64,000 nucleotides of DNA from Sphaerisporangium sp040683095 (GTDB lineage Bacteria > Actinomycetota > Actinomycetes > Streptosporangiales > Streptosporangiaceae). Below, in pieces: positions 25,172 to 34,040 of this stretch; position 1 is the first letter of the stretch; each line of letters opens with the position of its first letter. Position numbers and translations under genes: made by a program. The notes below the pieces were generated by a model that had not been told where the DNA came from, searched no databases, and worked only from the letters and a program-made list of their open reading frames with translations. Where the stretch lies: positions 174,156 through 238,155 of the forward strand of contig NZ_JBFBCI010000005.1 in the NCBI RefSeq assembly GCF_040683095.1, read 5' to 3'.

Positions 25172-25188
25172 ATCTCGCCATGTGAGAT
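25172..25188. promoter_or_regulatory. Inverted repeat ATCTC-GCCATGT-GAGAT upstream of the orphan leader
   Basis: The best copy of the TCTCA-N5-TGAGA motif. Its core (25173-25187) lies 53-67 bases upstream of the leader start, exactly the distance seen for the ilvB copy. Probably a regulator site; NdgR is one candidate. Confidence 0.5.
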
Positions 25189-25192
25189 GAAG

Positions 25193-25225
25193 AAGGCCCG
25201 CGTCCCCCCGAGGGACGCGGGCCTT
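25193..25225. terminator. Terminator after serA
   Basis: 14-base perfect stem AAGGCCCGCGTCCC/GGGACGCGGGCCTT with a 5-base loop and T/A-rich flanks on both sides. Confidence 0.85.
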
Positions 25226-25284
25226 CCGGTCTATCCGCGGACGTGACGGTCCGTTCTATCCATGTCTATCCATGGACGAGACGG

Positions 25285-26874
25285 TCAGTCGCCGAGGTCG
25301 ACCGTGCGGCCGCCTTCGGCGCCGATCTCCTGGCCGATCTGCTCCACGACCTCGGCCGGGATCGCCGAGTCGACCGTGAGGGCGATGAGCGCCTTGCCGC
25401 CCTTGGCGTCCCGGGAGACCTGCATGGAGGCGATGTTGACCTGACGCTCGCCGAGGATCTTGCCGACGATGCCGACGATGCCCGGCCGGTCGGTGTAGGT
25501 GAAGAACGCCAGGTGCTCGGTCGGCTCGATCTCCATCGCGTAGCCGTTGACCTCGACGATCTTGGTGATCTGGCGCGGCCCGGAGAGCGTGCCCGACACC
25601 GAGACCGTACGGCCGTCGGCCAGCACGCCCTGGACGGTCACGACGTTGCGCCAGTCGGGGCTCTCGTCGCTGGTGACCAGCTCGACGGTGACGCCGCGGT
25701 CCTTGGCGAGGAGCGGCGCGTTGACGTAGGTGACGGTGTCCTCGACGACGTCGGTGAACACGCCCTTGAGGGCGGCGAGCTCCAGCACCCGGACGTCGTG
25801 GGCGGCGATCTCACCGCGGACCTCGACGTCCAGGCGGGTGGCGACCTCCCCGGCCAGCGCGGTGAAGACCCGGCCGAGCTTCTCGGCCAGCGGCAGGCCC
25901 GGCTTGACGTCCTCGGCCACCGCGCCGCCCTGGACGTTCACGGCGTCCGGCACGAACTCGCCCGCGAGCGCCAGCTTGACGCTGCGCGCGACCTGCGTCC
26001 CGGCCTTCTCCTGCGCCTCGTGCGTGGAGGCCCCCAGGTGCGGGGTCACCACGACGCTGTCCAGCTCGAACAGCGGGCTGTCGGTGATCGGCTCCTTGGA
26101 GAACACGTCGATGCCGGCGCCGGCGACCCGGCCCTCCTTGACCGCCGAGTACAGCGCGGCCTCGTCCACGATGCCGCCGCGCGCGACGTTGATCACCCGG
26201 GCCGTCGGCTTGACCATGTGCAGCTCGCGGTCGCCGATGAGACCGATCGTCTCCTTCGACTTCGGCAGGTGGACGGTGATGAAGTCCGCCTGCTGGAGCA
26301 GCTCGTCCAGGGACACCAGCCGCACGCCCATCTGGGCGGCGCGGGCGGGCTGGAGGTAGGGGTCGTAGGCGATCAGCTCGACGCCGAACGGCGCGAGGCG
26401 CTGGGCCACGAGCTGGCCGATGCGGCCGAGGCCGACGATGCCGATGACCTTCTCGTCCAGCTCGACGCCGGTGTACTTGGAGCGCTTCCACTCACCCGCC
26501 TTCAGCGCGGCGTGGCCCTGGGCGACGTTGCGGGCGCTGGCGAGGATCAGCGCGACGGTGTGCTCGGCGGCGCTGACGATGTTGGAGGTCGGCGCGTTCA
26601 CGACCATGACACCGGCCTTGGTGGCGGCCTCGACGTCGACGTTGTCCAGGCCGACCCCGGCGCGGGCGATGACCCGCAGACGCGGCGCGTGGGACAGCGC
26701 CTCGGCGTCCACCTGGGTGGCGCTGCGGACGATGAGCGCGTCCACTTCGGCGAGAGCGGGCAGGAACTGCGAGCGGTCGGCGCCGTCGGTGTGACGGACC
26801 TCGAAGTCCGCCCCGAGCACGGCGAGACCTGCTTCGGAAAGCTCCTCTGCGACCAGGACGACGGGCTTGTTCAC
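25285..26874 (-). CDS. serA: D-3-phosphoglycerate dehydrogenase
   Basis: First enzyme of serine synthesis, NAD-dependent; 529 residues from GTG 26874 (AAAGGA upstream; an upstream ATG at 26910 has no ribosome site). The NAD-binding domain shows GIVGLGRIGQLVAQRL. The catalytic Arg lies in INVARGGIVDEAAL, Glu in DVFSKEPI and His in TPHLGASTHEAQEKAG. It is the long type 1 enzyme: an intervening ASB domain (residues ~315-450) and a C-terminal ACT domain (HLAFFTYTDRPGIVGIVGKILGERQVNIASMQVSRD), where L-serine inhibits. It is transcribed alone, between terminator and operator-like palindrome. Confidence 0.97.
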   Translation of the reverse strand: MNKPVVLVAEELSEAGLAVLGADFEVRHTDGADRSQFLPALAEVDALIVRSATQVDAEALSHAPRLRVIARAGVGLDNVDVEAATKAGVMVVNAPTSNIVSAAEHTVALILASARNVAQGHAALKAGEWKRSKYTGVELDEKVIGIVGLGRIGQLVAQRLAPFGVELIAYDPYLQPARAAQMGVRLVSLDELLQQADFITVHLPKSKETIGLIGDRELHMVKPTARVINVARGGIVDEAALYSAVKEGRVAGAGIDVFSKEPITDSPLFELDSVVVTPHLGASTHEAQEKAGTQVARSVKLALAGEFVPDAVNVQGGAVAEDVKPGLPLAEKLGRVFTALAGEVATRLDVEVRGEIAAHDVRVLELAALKGVFTDVVEDTVTYVNAPLLAKDRGVTVELVTSDESPDWRNVVTVQGVLADGRTVSVSGTLSGPRQITKIVEVNGYAMEIEPTEHLAFFTYTDRPGIVGIVGKILGERQVNIASMQVSRDAKGGKALIALTVDSAIPAEVVEQIGQEIGAEGGRTVDLGD

Positions 26875-26916
26875 GGGTGGGTCCTTTGGGAAGTGCGGAT
26901 GCACGGACAAGGTTCG

Positions 26917-26964
26917 AGTCTATCCGTGCTTGTGAAAGCACTCACTAGCGTCCGCCATGCGAGA
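26917..26964 (-). promoter_or_regulatory. serA promoter with operator-like palindrome
   Basis: A -10 box TAGACT (26922-26917) lies 42 bases from the GTG. Immediately upstream is a perfect palindrome GTGCTT-TCAC-AAGCAC (26926-26941), placed between -10 and -35 as a repressor site would be. GCCATGCGAGA at 26954-26964 matches 10 of 11 bases of the inverted repeat at 25177-25187. Confidence 0.45.
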
Positions 26965-27137
26965 CAGTGCCCTGACCCGACTGGGGGCGGCCGGGTACCC
27001 ACGCCGCGCCGACTGAAGGCCGGGCCGGGTACCCACCTCATGCTGATTCCATCCGCAAGCCGCCATCTTGGTATTGATCGCAACATTTCTTCACGATTAG
27101 GCTCATAACCTGTGGCCCACTACCTATCGTGTGTCGT

Positions 27138-28052
27138 ATGAGCATCGGGAACCCCTCTCTCGGAGAAGTGCTCGCGCAGCACGGCAGCCCACACCGGCTC
27201 CTGGCGGCGCTCGCCGAATGGGGCATCCTGGTGGCCGTACGGCCTGACCGCTCCGTCGTCCTCGGCACGACGCAGGCGGGTGAGCGCGTCCTCCTCGGGT
27301 ACACGGGCCCGGGCACCTACGCCCGGCACCGCGGCAACCACTCGCTGTCGGCCTGCGACGCCGACACGATCCTGGACATCCAGCGCGTCACCGGCGTACG
27401 CGAGATCGTCATCGACGCCGCCGGGCCCGCCGCCGCGGCCGTCCCCATCGAGGACCTCCAACGCTACCTCGCCTCCACGCGCGGCGGCCGGGGCGCCCCC
27501 GCCGCGACCGCGATGTCGAGCGCGACGCCCACGGCCTACGCCACCGGAGCCATGGCGACGGTCTCCCAGCGGACGACCACACAGGGCTCGTACGAGAGCT
27601 CCTACGGCCGCAACGAGACGCTGACCGCCCCGGTGCCGCCCAGCGCGCCCGAGGCCCCGGCCATGCCGTGGATCCCCGCGCCGCGGCCCCACCTGTCCGG
27701 CCCGATGCAGCAGGTGGACCCCGGGTACAAGCGGTGCGTCCACCCGATCCTGCCCGCGCTGCGGGTGGCCATCGCCGAGTTGCTGCGCGACTTCCCGCTC
27801 GTGCACCACGTGTGGATCAGCGAGGCCCGCACCGTCTCCGGCTCCTCCGGGATCATGCTGCACGTCAAGGTGCACACCCGGGCCGCCGAGGACATCGTGC
27901 GGGACCTGCACCGCATGGTCCGCGCCCGCCTGCCGCAGCTCGCGGCGAGCGAGGCGCCGGTGCTGATGGCCCGCGTCGCCGACGCCTACACCGAGCGCCG
28001 GATGATCGAACTCGGCGCCCACGTCGTCTGCGCCGACGTCCGCGACCACTGA
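27138..28052 (+). CDS. Hypothetical protein with SseB-like N-terminus
   Basis: A 304-residue cytoplasmic protein from ATG 27138 (a GTG 9 bases upstream is in frame; neither has a good ribosome site). Residues 1-120 resemble SseB-type modules (LGEVLAQHGSPHRLLAALAEWGILVAVRPDRSVVLG...SACDADTILDIQRVTGVREIVIDAAG). A Ser/Thr/Ala/Pro-rich linker (120-195) leads to a C-terminal alpha/beta domain (HPILPALRVAIAELLRDFPLVHHVWISEARTVSGSSGIMLHVKVHTRA). It is divergent from serA, with no known role. An interspersed repeat follows its stop. Confidence 0.65.
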   Translation: MSIGNPSLGEVLAQHGSPHRLLAALAEWGILVAVRPDRSVVLGTTQAGERVLLGYTGPGTYARHRGNHSLSACDADTILDIQRVTGVREIVIDAAGPAAAAVPIEDLQRYLASTRGGRGAPAATAMSSATPTAYATGAMATVSQRTTTQGSYESSYGRNETLTAPVPPSAPEAPAMPWIPAPRPHLSGPMQQVDPGYKRCVHPILPALRVAIAELLRDFPLVHHVWISEARTVSGSSGIMLHVKVHTRAAEDIVRDLHRMVRARLPQLAASEAPVLMARVADAYTERRMIELGAHVVCADVRDH

Positions 28053-28060
28053 CTGCGTTA

Positions 28061-28246
28061 ATGGCCGCGCCTCCGGCACGGCGGGTCCGGGGCGCCTTTT
28101 AGGCGATGTTCTTCCACCGTCCCACGCGAGGGATCGTCCCTCACCCTCGCGCGTGCCGGCTCCAGAACACCGCCGCGCCCCGAACCGTGCCCATGGCCGC
28201 GCCCCGAACGGCCTATGACCGCGCCTCCGGCACAGCGGGTTCGGGT
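28061..28246 (+). repeat. Interspersed palindromic repeat, copy B
   Basis: Same build as copies A and C: GGCCGCGCCTCCGGCACGGCG, CCGGGGCGCCTTTTAGGCGATGTTCTTCC, an inner stem of its own sequence (CACGCGAGGG with CCCTCGCGCGTG, loop ATCGTCCCTCA), CTCCAGAACACCGCCGCGCCCCGAAC, then a partial second unit (28191-28246). Located right after a stop codon. Confidence 0.75.
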
Positions 28247-28309
28247 ACGTCCGATGGTTTCAATGTCGTGATCTGATTCGGCTGGCGACAGGGGGCGCGC
28301 TGGGCTGTA

Positions 28310-29671
28310 ATGACCAAATGGACCCTCGACGGAGGCGCACGCGGTCCGCGGCGTCTCGCGCGGTGTGCGGCTCGGCTACGGCGTCGGATCGTTCTGCACG
28401 GCGACGTTCACCACGATCCCTGGCCTGCTCCTGCTGTTCTACCTGACCAACATCCTGGCCGTACCCGCATGGCTGGCCGGTGTGGTGGTCTTCGCGCCCA
28501 AGGCCTGGGACTTCGTCATCAACCCGCTGGTCGGCCAGTGGTCGGACCGCACGATCTCCCGCTGGGGCCTCGCCGCCCGTGGCTGCTCGGCGGCGCAGCG
28601 ATCCTCCCGGTCGGCTTCGCGCTCACCTTCATCGGCCCCTCACTGAAGGGCGTGCCCGCCGCCCTGTTCGTCGGCCTGTTCTTCCTGGTCTCCGCGACCG
28701 GGTACGCGCTGTACGAGGTGCCTTACAAGGCCATGCCCGCCGAGATGACCGACGACTACCACGAGCGCACGTCGCTGCTCCAATGGCGCATGATCTTCGT
28801 GGCGCTCGCGATCGCACTCGGCGGCGTCGTCGCCCCCATGATCGCCGGGGACTCCCTGGACGGCTACCGCCGGATGGGCCTGGTCATCGCCGCGGTCCTG
28901 CTGGTGTCGATGCTCGGGTCCTTCTTCGGGACGGCCCGCGCGCCGCTCACCGGCGTCTCCGAACCCGAGGCGAACCTGCGCGCGCCGCTCGCCGCTGCCG
29001 GCTCCAGCCGCCCGTTCCTATGGCTGCTCGGCCTGTCGAGCGCGCAGACCCTCGCCGTCGGCGTGATGCTCGCCGGAGCCCCGTACTTCGCGTCCTACAT
29101 CATCGAGGACCCGAAGGCCACCAGCACGCTCTTCGCCGCGCTCGTGGGGCCGATGGCCGTCACGATGCCGTTGTGGGTATGGATCGCCCGCAAGATGGAC
29201 AAGCGCGGCGCGATGATCCTGTCCAGCTCGCTGTTCATGACCGGCGCGCTGCTGACGGCGCTGACCCCCGCCCTCGGCGCCCTCTACGCCCACCTCGCGA
29301 TCGTGCTCATCGGCATCGGGTACGCCGGGTTGCAGCTCCTGCAGTTCTCGATGCTCGCCGACGTGATCGCCCACGACTCGGCCGTCAGCGGCAAGCGCAG
29401 GGGCGGCGTGTTCACCGGCCTGTGGACGGCCGCCGAGAGCGCGGTCAGCGCCTTCGGCGCGCTGGTGTTCGGCTGGGTGATCGCGTCCGGCGGGTTCATC
29501 TCCTCCGACCCGGAGAACCCCGTCACCCAGCCGGACAGTGCGGTCACGGCGGTCCTGATCGCCGAGACCGTGATCCCGGCCTTCATCGTCTTCTTCGGCA
29601 TCCTGATGACCCTGAAGTACAGACTCACCGCCACCGACCTGGCCAAGGCGACCCCCGCCCCGGCCAGGTGA
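28310..29671 (+). pseudogene. Frameshifted GPH-family sugar/cation symporter
   Basis: Two frames together encode one melibiose-type (MFS_2/GPH) symporter. Residues RLGYGVGSFCTATFTTIPGLLLLFYLTNILAVPAWLAG...VGQWSDRTISRWG are read in the frame beginning about 28314; from about 28568 the homology moves to the frame of 28310 (RRPWLLGGAAILPVGFALTFIG to the end at 29671). One missing base near GGGGCCTCG (expected Arg-Trp-Gly-Pro-Arg-Arg-Pro) explains the shift. The start is also poor: ATG 28310 is in the wrong frame for the N-terminal part. The rest looks intact (about 11 further helices), so the mutation is recent or a sequencing error. Confidence 0.7.
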
Positions 29672-29736
29672 CCACCCTCGCAAACCGCCGCGCTGACACG
29701 CCCGGCTCTACGTGACCGCCGTACGCCCGGCCACCG

Positions 29737-32424
29737 TCACTCCACGCGCCGCGCGAGCGGGACCCTCGTCCGCGCGAACACGCCCGCGACCAGCGCGGCG
29801 AGCAGCGGCAACAGCAGCACGAGCGCGACGATCGGCGTCCACGGGATCACGACCGGTGGCGGCTCCGCGAATTCCGACAGCGGGACGTACGTGGTGAACC
29901 CGTGCGGCGGGAACTCGACCGCCATGGACTGCCACGTGACGGCGAGACCCGGGACGAACCCCACCACCGCGCCCAGGGTCACGCCGGTGGCCGCGATGAA
30001 CCACGCCTGCCCCGCCGTGACGAACCGCCTGACGCGCGGCGGCGCCCCGATGGCGCCGAGCGTGGCGACGTCCGGCCTGGCATCGGCGGCGGCGAGCCCC
30101 GTGGCGGCGAACGTCCCGCCGAGGACGAGGGTGATCGCAGCCGCCAGCAGGAGAACCGTGACGATCGACCCGGCCCGCTGCGGACCTCGCTCGACGCGGA
30201 CCTGAGCGACGCGCGTGACGGCTGCCACCTGACGGACGACCCGATCCTCCTCGGCGAGGGTGACCCGGTGGACGGCCGGATCGATCAACAGCTCCGCCAG
30301 ACGAGGCGCGAGCTTGAGGTCCGTGGCGAGGGAGACCGGCAGCAGTACATCGGTCCGCCGTCCCTTCGCGAGTGTCGCCGTCACCGCGGGCACCTCGGCC
30401 TGCCGGTATATCTCTCTCAGGTCCGTGGCGCCCATGGTCGAAATCTTCAGCGACGCCTTCCCGTCCTCGACGGCGGCGGGCTGGAACACCACGGCCTTTC
30501 CGCTCGCCAGGGCCGCGGCCAACGCCGGATCGTCGCGGCCCAGCAGGTAGCGGAGAACGTCAGGGCCGCCGATCACCGTGAGGCTGTACAAGCTGCCGCA
30601 GTCGGCGTCACCGCCGCACGAAGCCCCGACGAGGGCGACGCTGTACTCTCTGCTCCCCTCGTAGAACGGTCGCAGCACCGGGATCACCGGCACTCCGGGG
30701 AGCGCCCGCTCCACGGCCTCGCGGACCAGCGGCATCTCCTCGCCCGTGCCGCTCAGCCCTTTGACGGTCAGGGAACCCTCGGCCTTGACCGGCACCTGGT
30801 AGCCGCGAAGAACCTCCTGGTCATGGGCCGTCGAGGTGATCAGCACTGTCACCAGCCCGGCTGTGGCGGCCATCACGGCGGCCACCGCCGGAGCGGTACG
30901 CCCGCGGTTGCGGGCGGCGTCGCGCGCGGCGATCTTGAAGGGCAGTGGCAGGCGGACGGCGAGGCGCGCGGCCACCCCCACGAGGAACGGTGTCACGGCC
31001 ACCAGCCCAAGCATCGTGAGCAGCGACCCGGCGATGACGCCGAGGAAACGAGGCAACGGGTCGCGCACGATCCCGTCCCCGCCGAGGAACCAGGTCAGGC
31101 CCGCCCTCGTGCCGGCGAACGTGACCGTCACGCCGAGGGCCGTCATCACCAACCCCGCGAGCGGCCAGCCCCTGCGGGCAGGCGCGGCGCCACGACGTCC
31201 CGAAAGGGTGGCCACGACATCGGTGCGCGCGGCCTGACGCGCGGGGACCACCGCGGCCAACACCGCGCTGACCAGGCCCAGCGCGGCCACCCCCGCGACC
31301 TGCCCCCAGGGCACCTCGAACGGGCCCGTGGGCGGTTCGAGCCCGAACCACGACAGCAGCGGGTCCGCGGCCCATGCCAACACGAGCCCGCCAGGGACGC
31401 CCAGCGCCGCGGCGAGACCGCCCAGCACGAACCCATCGGCGAGCACGATGCGGCGAAGCTGCGGCGCGGAGGCGCCCTGGACGGCGACCAGCGCCAGTTC
31501 CCGGCGCCGTCGCCTGATGCCCACGGCGAACGCGGGCCCGGCCAGCAGCACGACCTCCAAGACAATCATGGTGACGGACAATCCGTAGACCAGTGCCTGC
31601 GACTCCTGCCCCGAAGGGCCCTCATACGTCCGCAGGGCCTCCGGGGTCGGATCGAGGAGCAGCGCGCGGGACATGGCGGCCAGCCCGTGCGCGTTGAGCC
31701 GCTTGACATCGTCCCAGCTCACCGGCTCACGCGTGTCGGCGAGCCATTCCGTCGACGGCACGGTGGTGGTGGCCAGGCCGGAGCCGGGGAGGCCCACGAC
31801 GAGCTGCCGGCTGTTCCGCTGGGGATCGGCGACGATCCCCACCACGCGGTAGGTACGGGTCTCGCCCGTCAGCGTCAGCGTCGACCCGAGCGTGACACCG
31901 TACTGGGCGAAGTTGCGCGAGACGGCGACCTCGTCCTTCGCGGCAGCGAAACGACCGCTCACGAGCCGGTAGGCGCCGCGCGCGATGGGGTCGCGCGCGT
32001 CGATCTCGCTGACGAGGGTGTCCGCGAACCACCGGTCTGTCCGGTAGTACTCGACGGTCTCCGTCCTCGGAATCAGCCTGCTCCCGGCGGGCAGCAGCGC
32101 GGTGATCTCCTCGGCGGTCCAGGGCCGCGCGGGCTTCGCGCCGAGAGGCGATTCGCCGAAGTTCACCCCCACGCCGGTGTAGTCCTGCGTCACCGGGACG
32201 CGGTCCCACCACCACCGTCCGGGAGCGTAGATGAGCGCGTCCGCCGCGCCCAGACGCTCACTCATGTTCTCGCGCGGGGACAGGTCGAAGGTCACGATCA
32301 AGGTGGCCAGGGCCGTGACCACCATGACGGGCAGGCCCACCATGAGCACGACCAGCGAGCTTCGCCCCTTGGAGCGCCAGGCGTCCCTGCGCGAGACCCG
32401 CAGGACAACGCGCAGCCCGCTCAT
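29737..32424 (-). CDS. ABC transporter permease, FtsX-like (two FtsX domains)
   Basis: An 895-residue membrane subunit of a MacB/LolCDE-type mechanotransmission exporter. ATG 32424 overlaps the ATPase stop (ATGA); the frame is open further upstream but homology begins here (MSGLRVVLRVSRRDAWRSKGRSSLVVL). One N-terminal helix and a large extracellular domain precede the first FtsX core (residues ~310-470, YGLSVTMIVLEVVLLAGPAFAVGIRRRRRELALVAVQGAS). A second transmembrane-periplasmic unit ends in FtsX core helices (~740-890). The substrate may be a peptide, lipid or drug. It belongs to a padR-ATPase-permease operon. Confidence 0.9.
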   Translation of the reverse strand: MSGLRVVLRVSRRDAWRSKGRSSLVVLMVGLPVMVVTALATLIVTFDLSPRENMSERLGAADALIYAPGRWWWDRVPVTQDYTGVGVNFGESPLGAKPARPWTAEEITALLPAGSRLIPRTETVEYYRTDRWFADTLVSEIDARDPIARGAYRLVSGRFAAAKDEVAVSRNFAQYGVTLGSTLTLTGETRTYRVVGIVADPQRNSRQLVVGLPGSGLATTTVPSTEWLADTREPVSWDDVKRLNAHGLAAMSRALLLDPTPEALRTYEGPSGQESQALVYGLSVTMIVLEVVLLAGPAFAVGIRRRRRELALVAVQGASAPQLRRIVLADGFVLGGLAAALGVPGGLVLAWAADPLLSWFGLEPPTGPFEVPWGQVAGVAALGLVSAVLAAVVPARQAARTDVVATLSGRRGAAPARRGWPLAGLVMTALGVTVTFAGTRAGLTWFLGGDGIVRDPLPRFLGVIAGSLLTMLGLVAVTPFLVGVAARLAVRLPLPFKIAARDAARNRGRTAPAVAAVMAATAGLVTVLITSTAHDQEVLRGYQVPVKAEGSLTVKGLSGTGEEMPLVREAVERALPGVPVIPVLRPFYEGSREYSVALVGASCGGDADCGSLYSLTVIGGPDVLRYLLGRDDPALAAALASGKAVVFQPAAVEDGKASLKISTMGATDLREIYRQAEVPAVTATLAKGRRTDVLLPVSLATDLKLAPRLAELLIDPAVHRVTLAEEDRVVRQVAAVTRVAQVRVERGPQRAGSIVTVLLLAAAITLVLGGTFAATGLAAADARPDVATLGAIGAPPRVRRFVTAGQAWFIAATGVTLGAVVGFVPGLAVTWQSMAVEFPPHGFTTYVPLSEFAEPPPVVIPWTPIVALVLLLPLLAALVAGVFARTRVPLARRVE

Positions 32425-33218
32425 CCGGCGACCCCCGGACGTCCGGCGACGATCGAACCCTCGCCTGGACCATCGCCCGCGGCCTCGCCGGACCCTCCGC
32501 CGAGGCCGCGACTCGAACCCTCGCCCGGGCCGCCGTCGGTACGGTCGACGATCGCGCCGTCTCGTAGGAAGATCACCTTGTCGGCCCAGGCGGCGTGGCG
32601 GGGCTCGTGGGTGACCAGCAGGACGGCCGTGCCCGCGTCGCATCTGGCCCTGAGCAGCGCCAGGATGTCCTCCCCTGCGGCGGTGTCCAGCGCGCCGGTG
32701 GGCTCGTCCGCGAGCAGTAATCGCCGCTCCCCCACCAGCGCCCGCGCGATGGCCACCCGCTGCCGCTGTCCCCCGGACATCTCATCCGGAAAGCGGCCGG
32801 CCACCTCGACGACCCCGACCTCCCCCAGCACCTCGCGCGCCTCCCGCCGGGCCCGCCGGGTGCGGACGCCGTCCAGTTCGCGCGGGAGCATGACGTTCTC
32901 CTCGCCCGTCAGCGAGGGGATCAGGTTCAGGTCCTGGAAGACGTACCCGACGTGCCTGCGCCGCAGCCGCGCCAGCGCCTTCGCCGACAGCGGCCCGAGG
33001 TCCACGCCCTCGACGGCGACCGTGCCGGTGGTGGGCCGATCGAGCCCTCCGGCGATGTTCAGCAGCGTGGACTTCCCCGACCCCGACGGGCCCATGACGG
33101 CCACCAGTTCCCCGGCGGCCACCTCTAAGCTCACCCCGTCGAGCGCCCGCACGGCCCGCGCCCCGTCCCCGTGCACGCGGGTCACGTCCGCGAGCCGGAC
33201 GACCCGATCACTCGTCAT
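32421..33218 (-). CDS. ABC transporter ATP-binding protein, MacB/LolD type
   Basis: ATPase partner (265 residues) of the FtsX-like permease. Walker A GPSGSGKSTLLNIAGGL (residues ~43-59), Q-loop YVFQDLNLIPSLT, signature MSGGQRQRVAIARAL, Walker B RLLLADEPTGALD and switch His in LLVTHEPRHAAWADKV are all intact. A Gly/Ser/Glu-rich repeat tail (GGPGEGSSRGLGGGSGEAAGDGPGEG, residues ~232-257) is unusual and made of short tandem repeats. ATG 33218 overlaps the end of padR by 11 bases. Confidence 0.93.
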   Translation of the reverse strand: MTSDRVVRLADVTRVHGDGARAVRALDGVSLEVAAGELVAVMGPSGSGKSTLLNIAGGLDRPTTGTVAVEGVDLGPLSAKALARLRRRHVGYVFQDLNLIPSLTGEENVMLPRELDGVRTRRARREAREVLGEVGVVEVAGRFPDEMSGGQRQRVAIARALVGERRLLLADEPTGALDTAAGEDILALLRARCDAGTAVLLVTHEPRHAAWADKVIFLRDGAIVDRTDGGPGEGSSRGLGGGSGEAAGDGPGEGSIVAGRPGVAG

Positions 33219-33834
33219 CGTTGGTCTCCTGTGAAGTCTGATTTGTGAACGGCGAAACGGTCTGCGAGCTGTGCGAATCGCCCGGACGCTCCGCCTTCCG
33301 CGTATCGGAGGGCCGCGGAGTTCGGCCCCCTGGCGCATCGGCGAGTACCGCCTCGCAGTGGTCCAGCCAGCGCTGCTCGGCCTCGGCGTGGAAGATCATG
33401 GAATCGAGCACCAGCCGCTGCGCGGCCCCGGCTTCGGCGCGCTTGGACCGCGTCAGCTCCTGCAACCCGCGCATCGTGGCCGTTCGCTGGGCCTGGACCA
33501 CCTGACGCACGTCGACGTCCCCGGCGGTGACGGCCATGGCAAGCTTGATCACCAGCTCGTCCCGGGGCCGGTCGGACTGGACGATGGGGGTGCCGAACCA
33601 TCGCCGCAGCTCCGACCGGCCCTTCTCCGTGATGGCGTACACGACACGGCCCTGCTCGTCCTGCTCGCCGGGCGCCACCAGCCCGTCCCGCTCCATGCGC
33701 GACAACGTCGTGTACACCTGCCCGATGTTCAGCGGCCAGGTCGCCCCCGTCGACGCCTCGAACTCGACACGAAGCTGATAGCCGTAACGCGGCCCCTGCG
33801 TGAGCAGCGCGAGCAACCCATGACGGATCGACAT
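33208..33834 (-). CDS. PadR-family transcriptional regulator
   Basis: A 208-residue repressor of the ABC operon it heads. The start is ATG 33834 (MSIRHGLLALLTQGPRYGYQLRVEFEAS), where PadR homology begins; the frame is open 38 codons further upstream. The PadR winged helix covers residues 1-85 (WPLNIGQVYTTLSRMERDGLVAPGEQDEQGRVVYAITEKGRSEL) and a helical dimerisation domain of the Vir_act_alpha_C type follows. The C-terminal tail is low-complexity and overlaps the ATPase gene. A palindromic operator lies at its start codon. Confidence 0.92.
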   Translation of the reverse strand: MSIRHGLLALLTQGPRYGYQLRVEFEASTGATWPLNIGQVYTTLSRMERDGLVAPGEQDEQGRVVYAITEKGRSELRRWFGTPIVQSDRPRDELVIKLAMAVTAGDVDVRQVVQAQRTATMRGLQELTRSKRAEAGAAQRLVLDSMIFHAEAEQRWLDHCEAVLADAPGGRTPRPSDTRKAERPGDSHSSQTVSPFTNQTSQETNDDE

Positions 33835-33837
33835 GGA

Positions 33838-33859
33838 TACTGAGTATGCATACTCGGTA
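33838..33859. promoter_or_regulatory. PadR operator
   Basis: A 22-base palindrome centred on TATGCATA (half-sites TACTGAG / CTCGGTA, one mismatch) begins 3 bases upstream of the padR ATG. Its place implies autorepression and, since core promoter elements would have to overlap it, probably a leaderless mRNA. Confidence 0.75.
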
Positions 33860-34040
33860 TGCTGATCACAAGTGGATGCCCCGAATCGGTCCCAGACCAA
33901 CGGAGCGAACCCCAGGTACGTCGAACACAGACAGCCGACGATCCCCACCGATGACGCAGAAGTAAGGGGCCGGCGCGAGGAGAGTCGCGCGCATAGGGAT
34001 GGAAAGAGTCAGCGCCGGGCTCGAAATGTCAGAATGCCAC

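Noticed and set aside
29902..33234. A 1110-codon open frame on the plus strand
   Set aside because: It is antisense to the ABC permease and ATPase genes, whose motifs are unambiguous; the translation is Arg/Gly/His-rich low complexity typical of GC-rich shadow frames.
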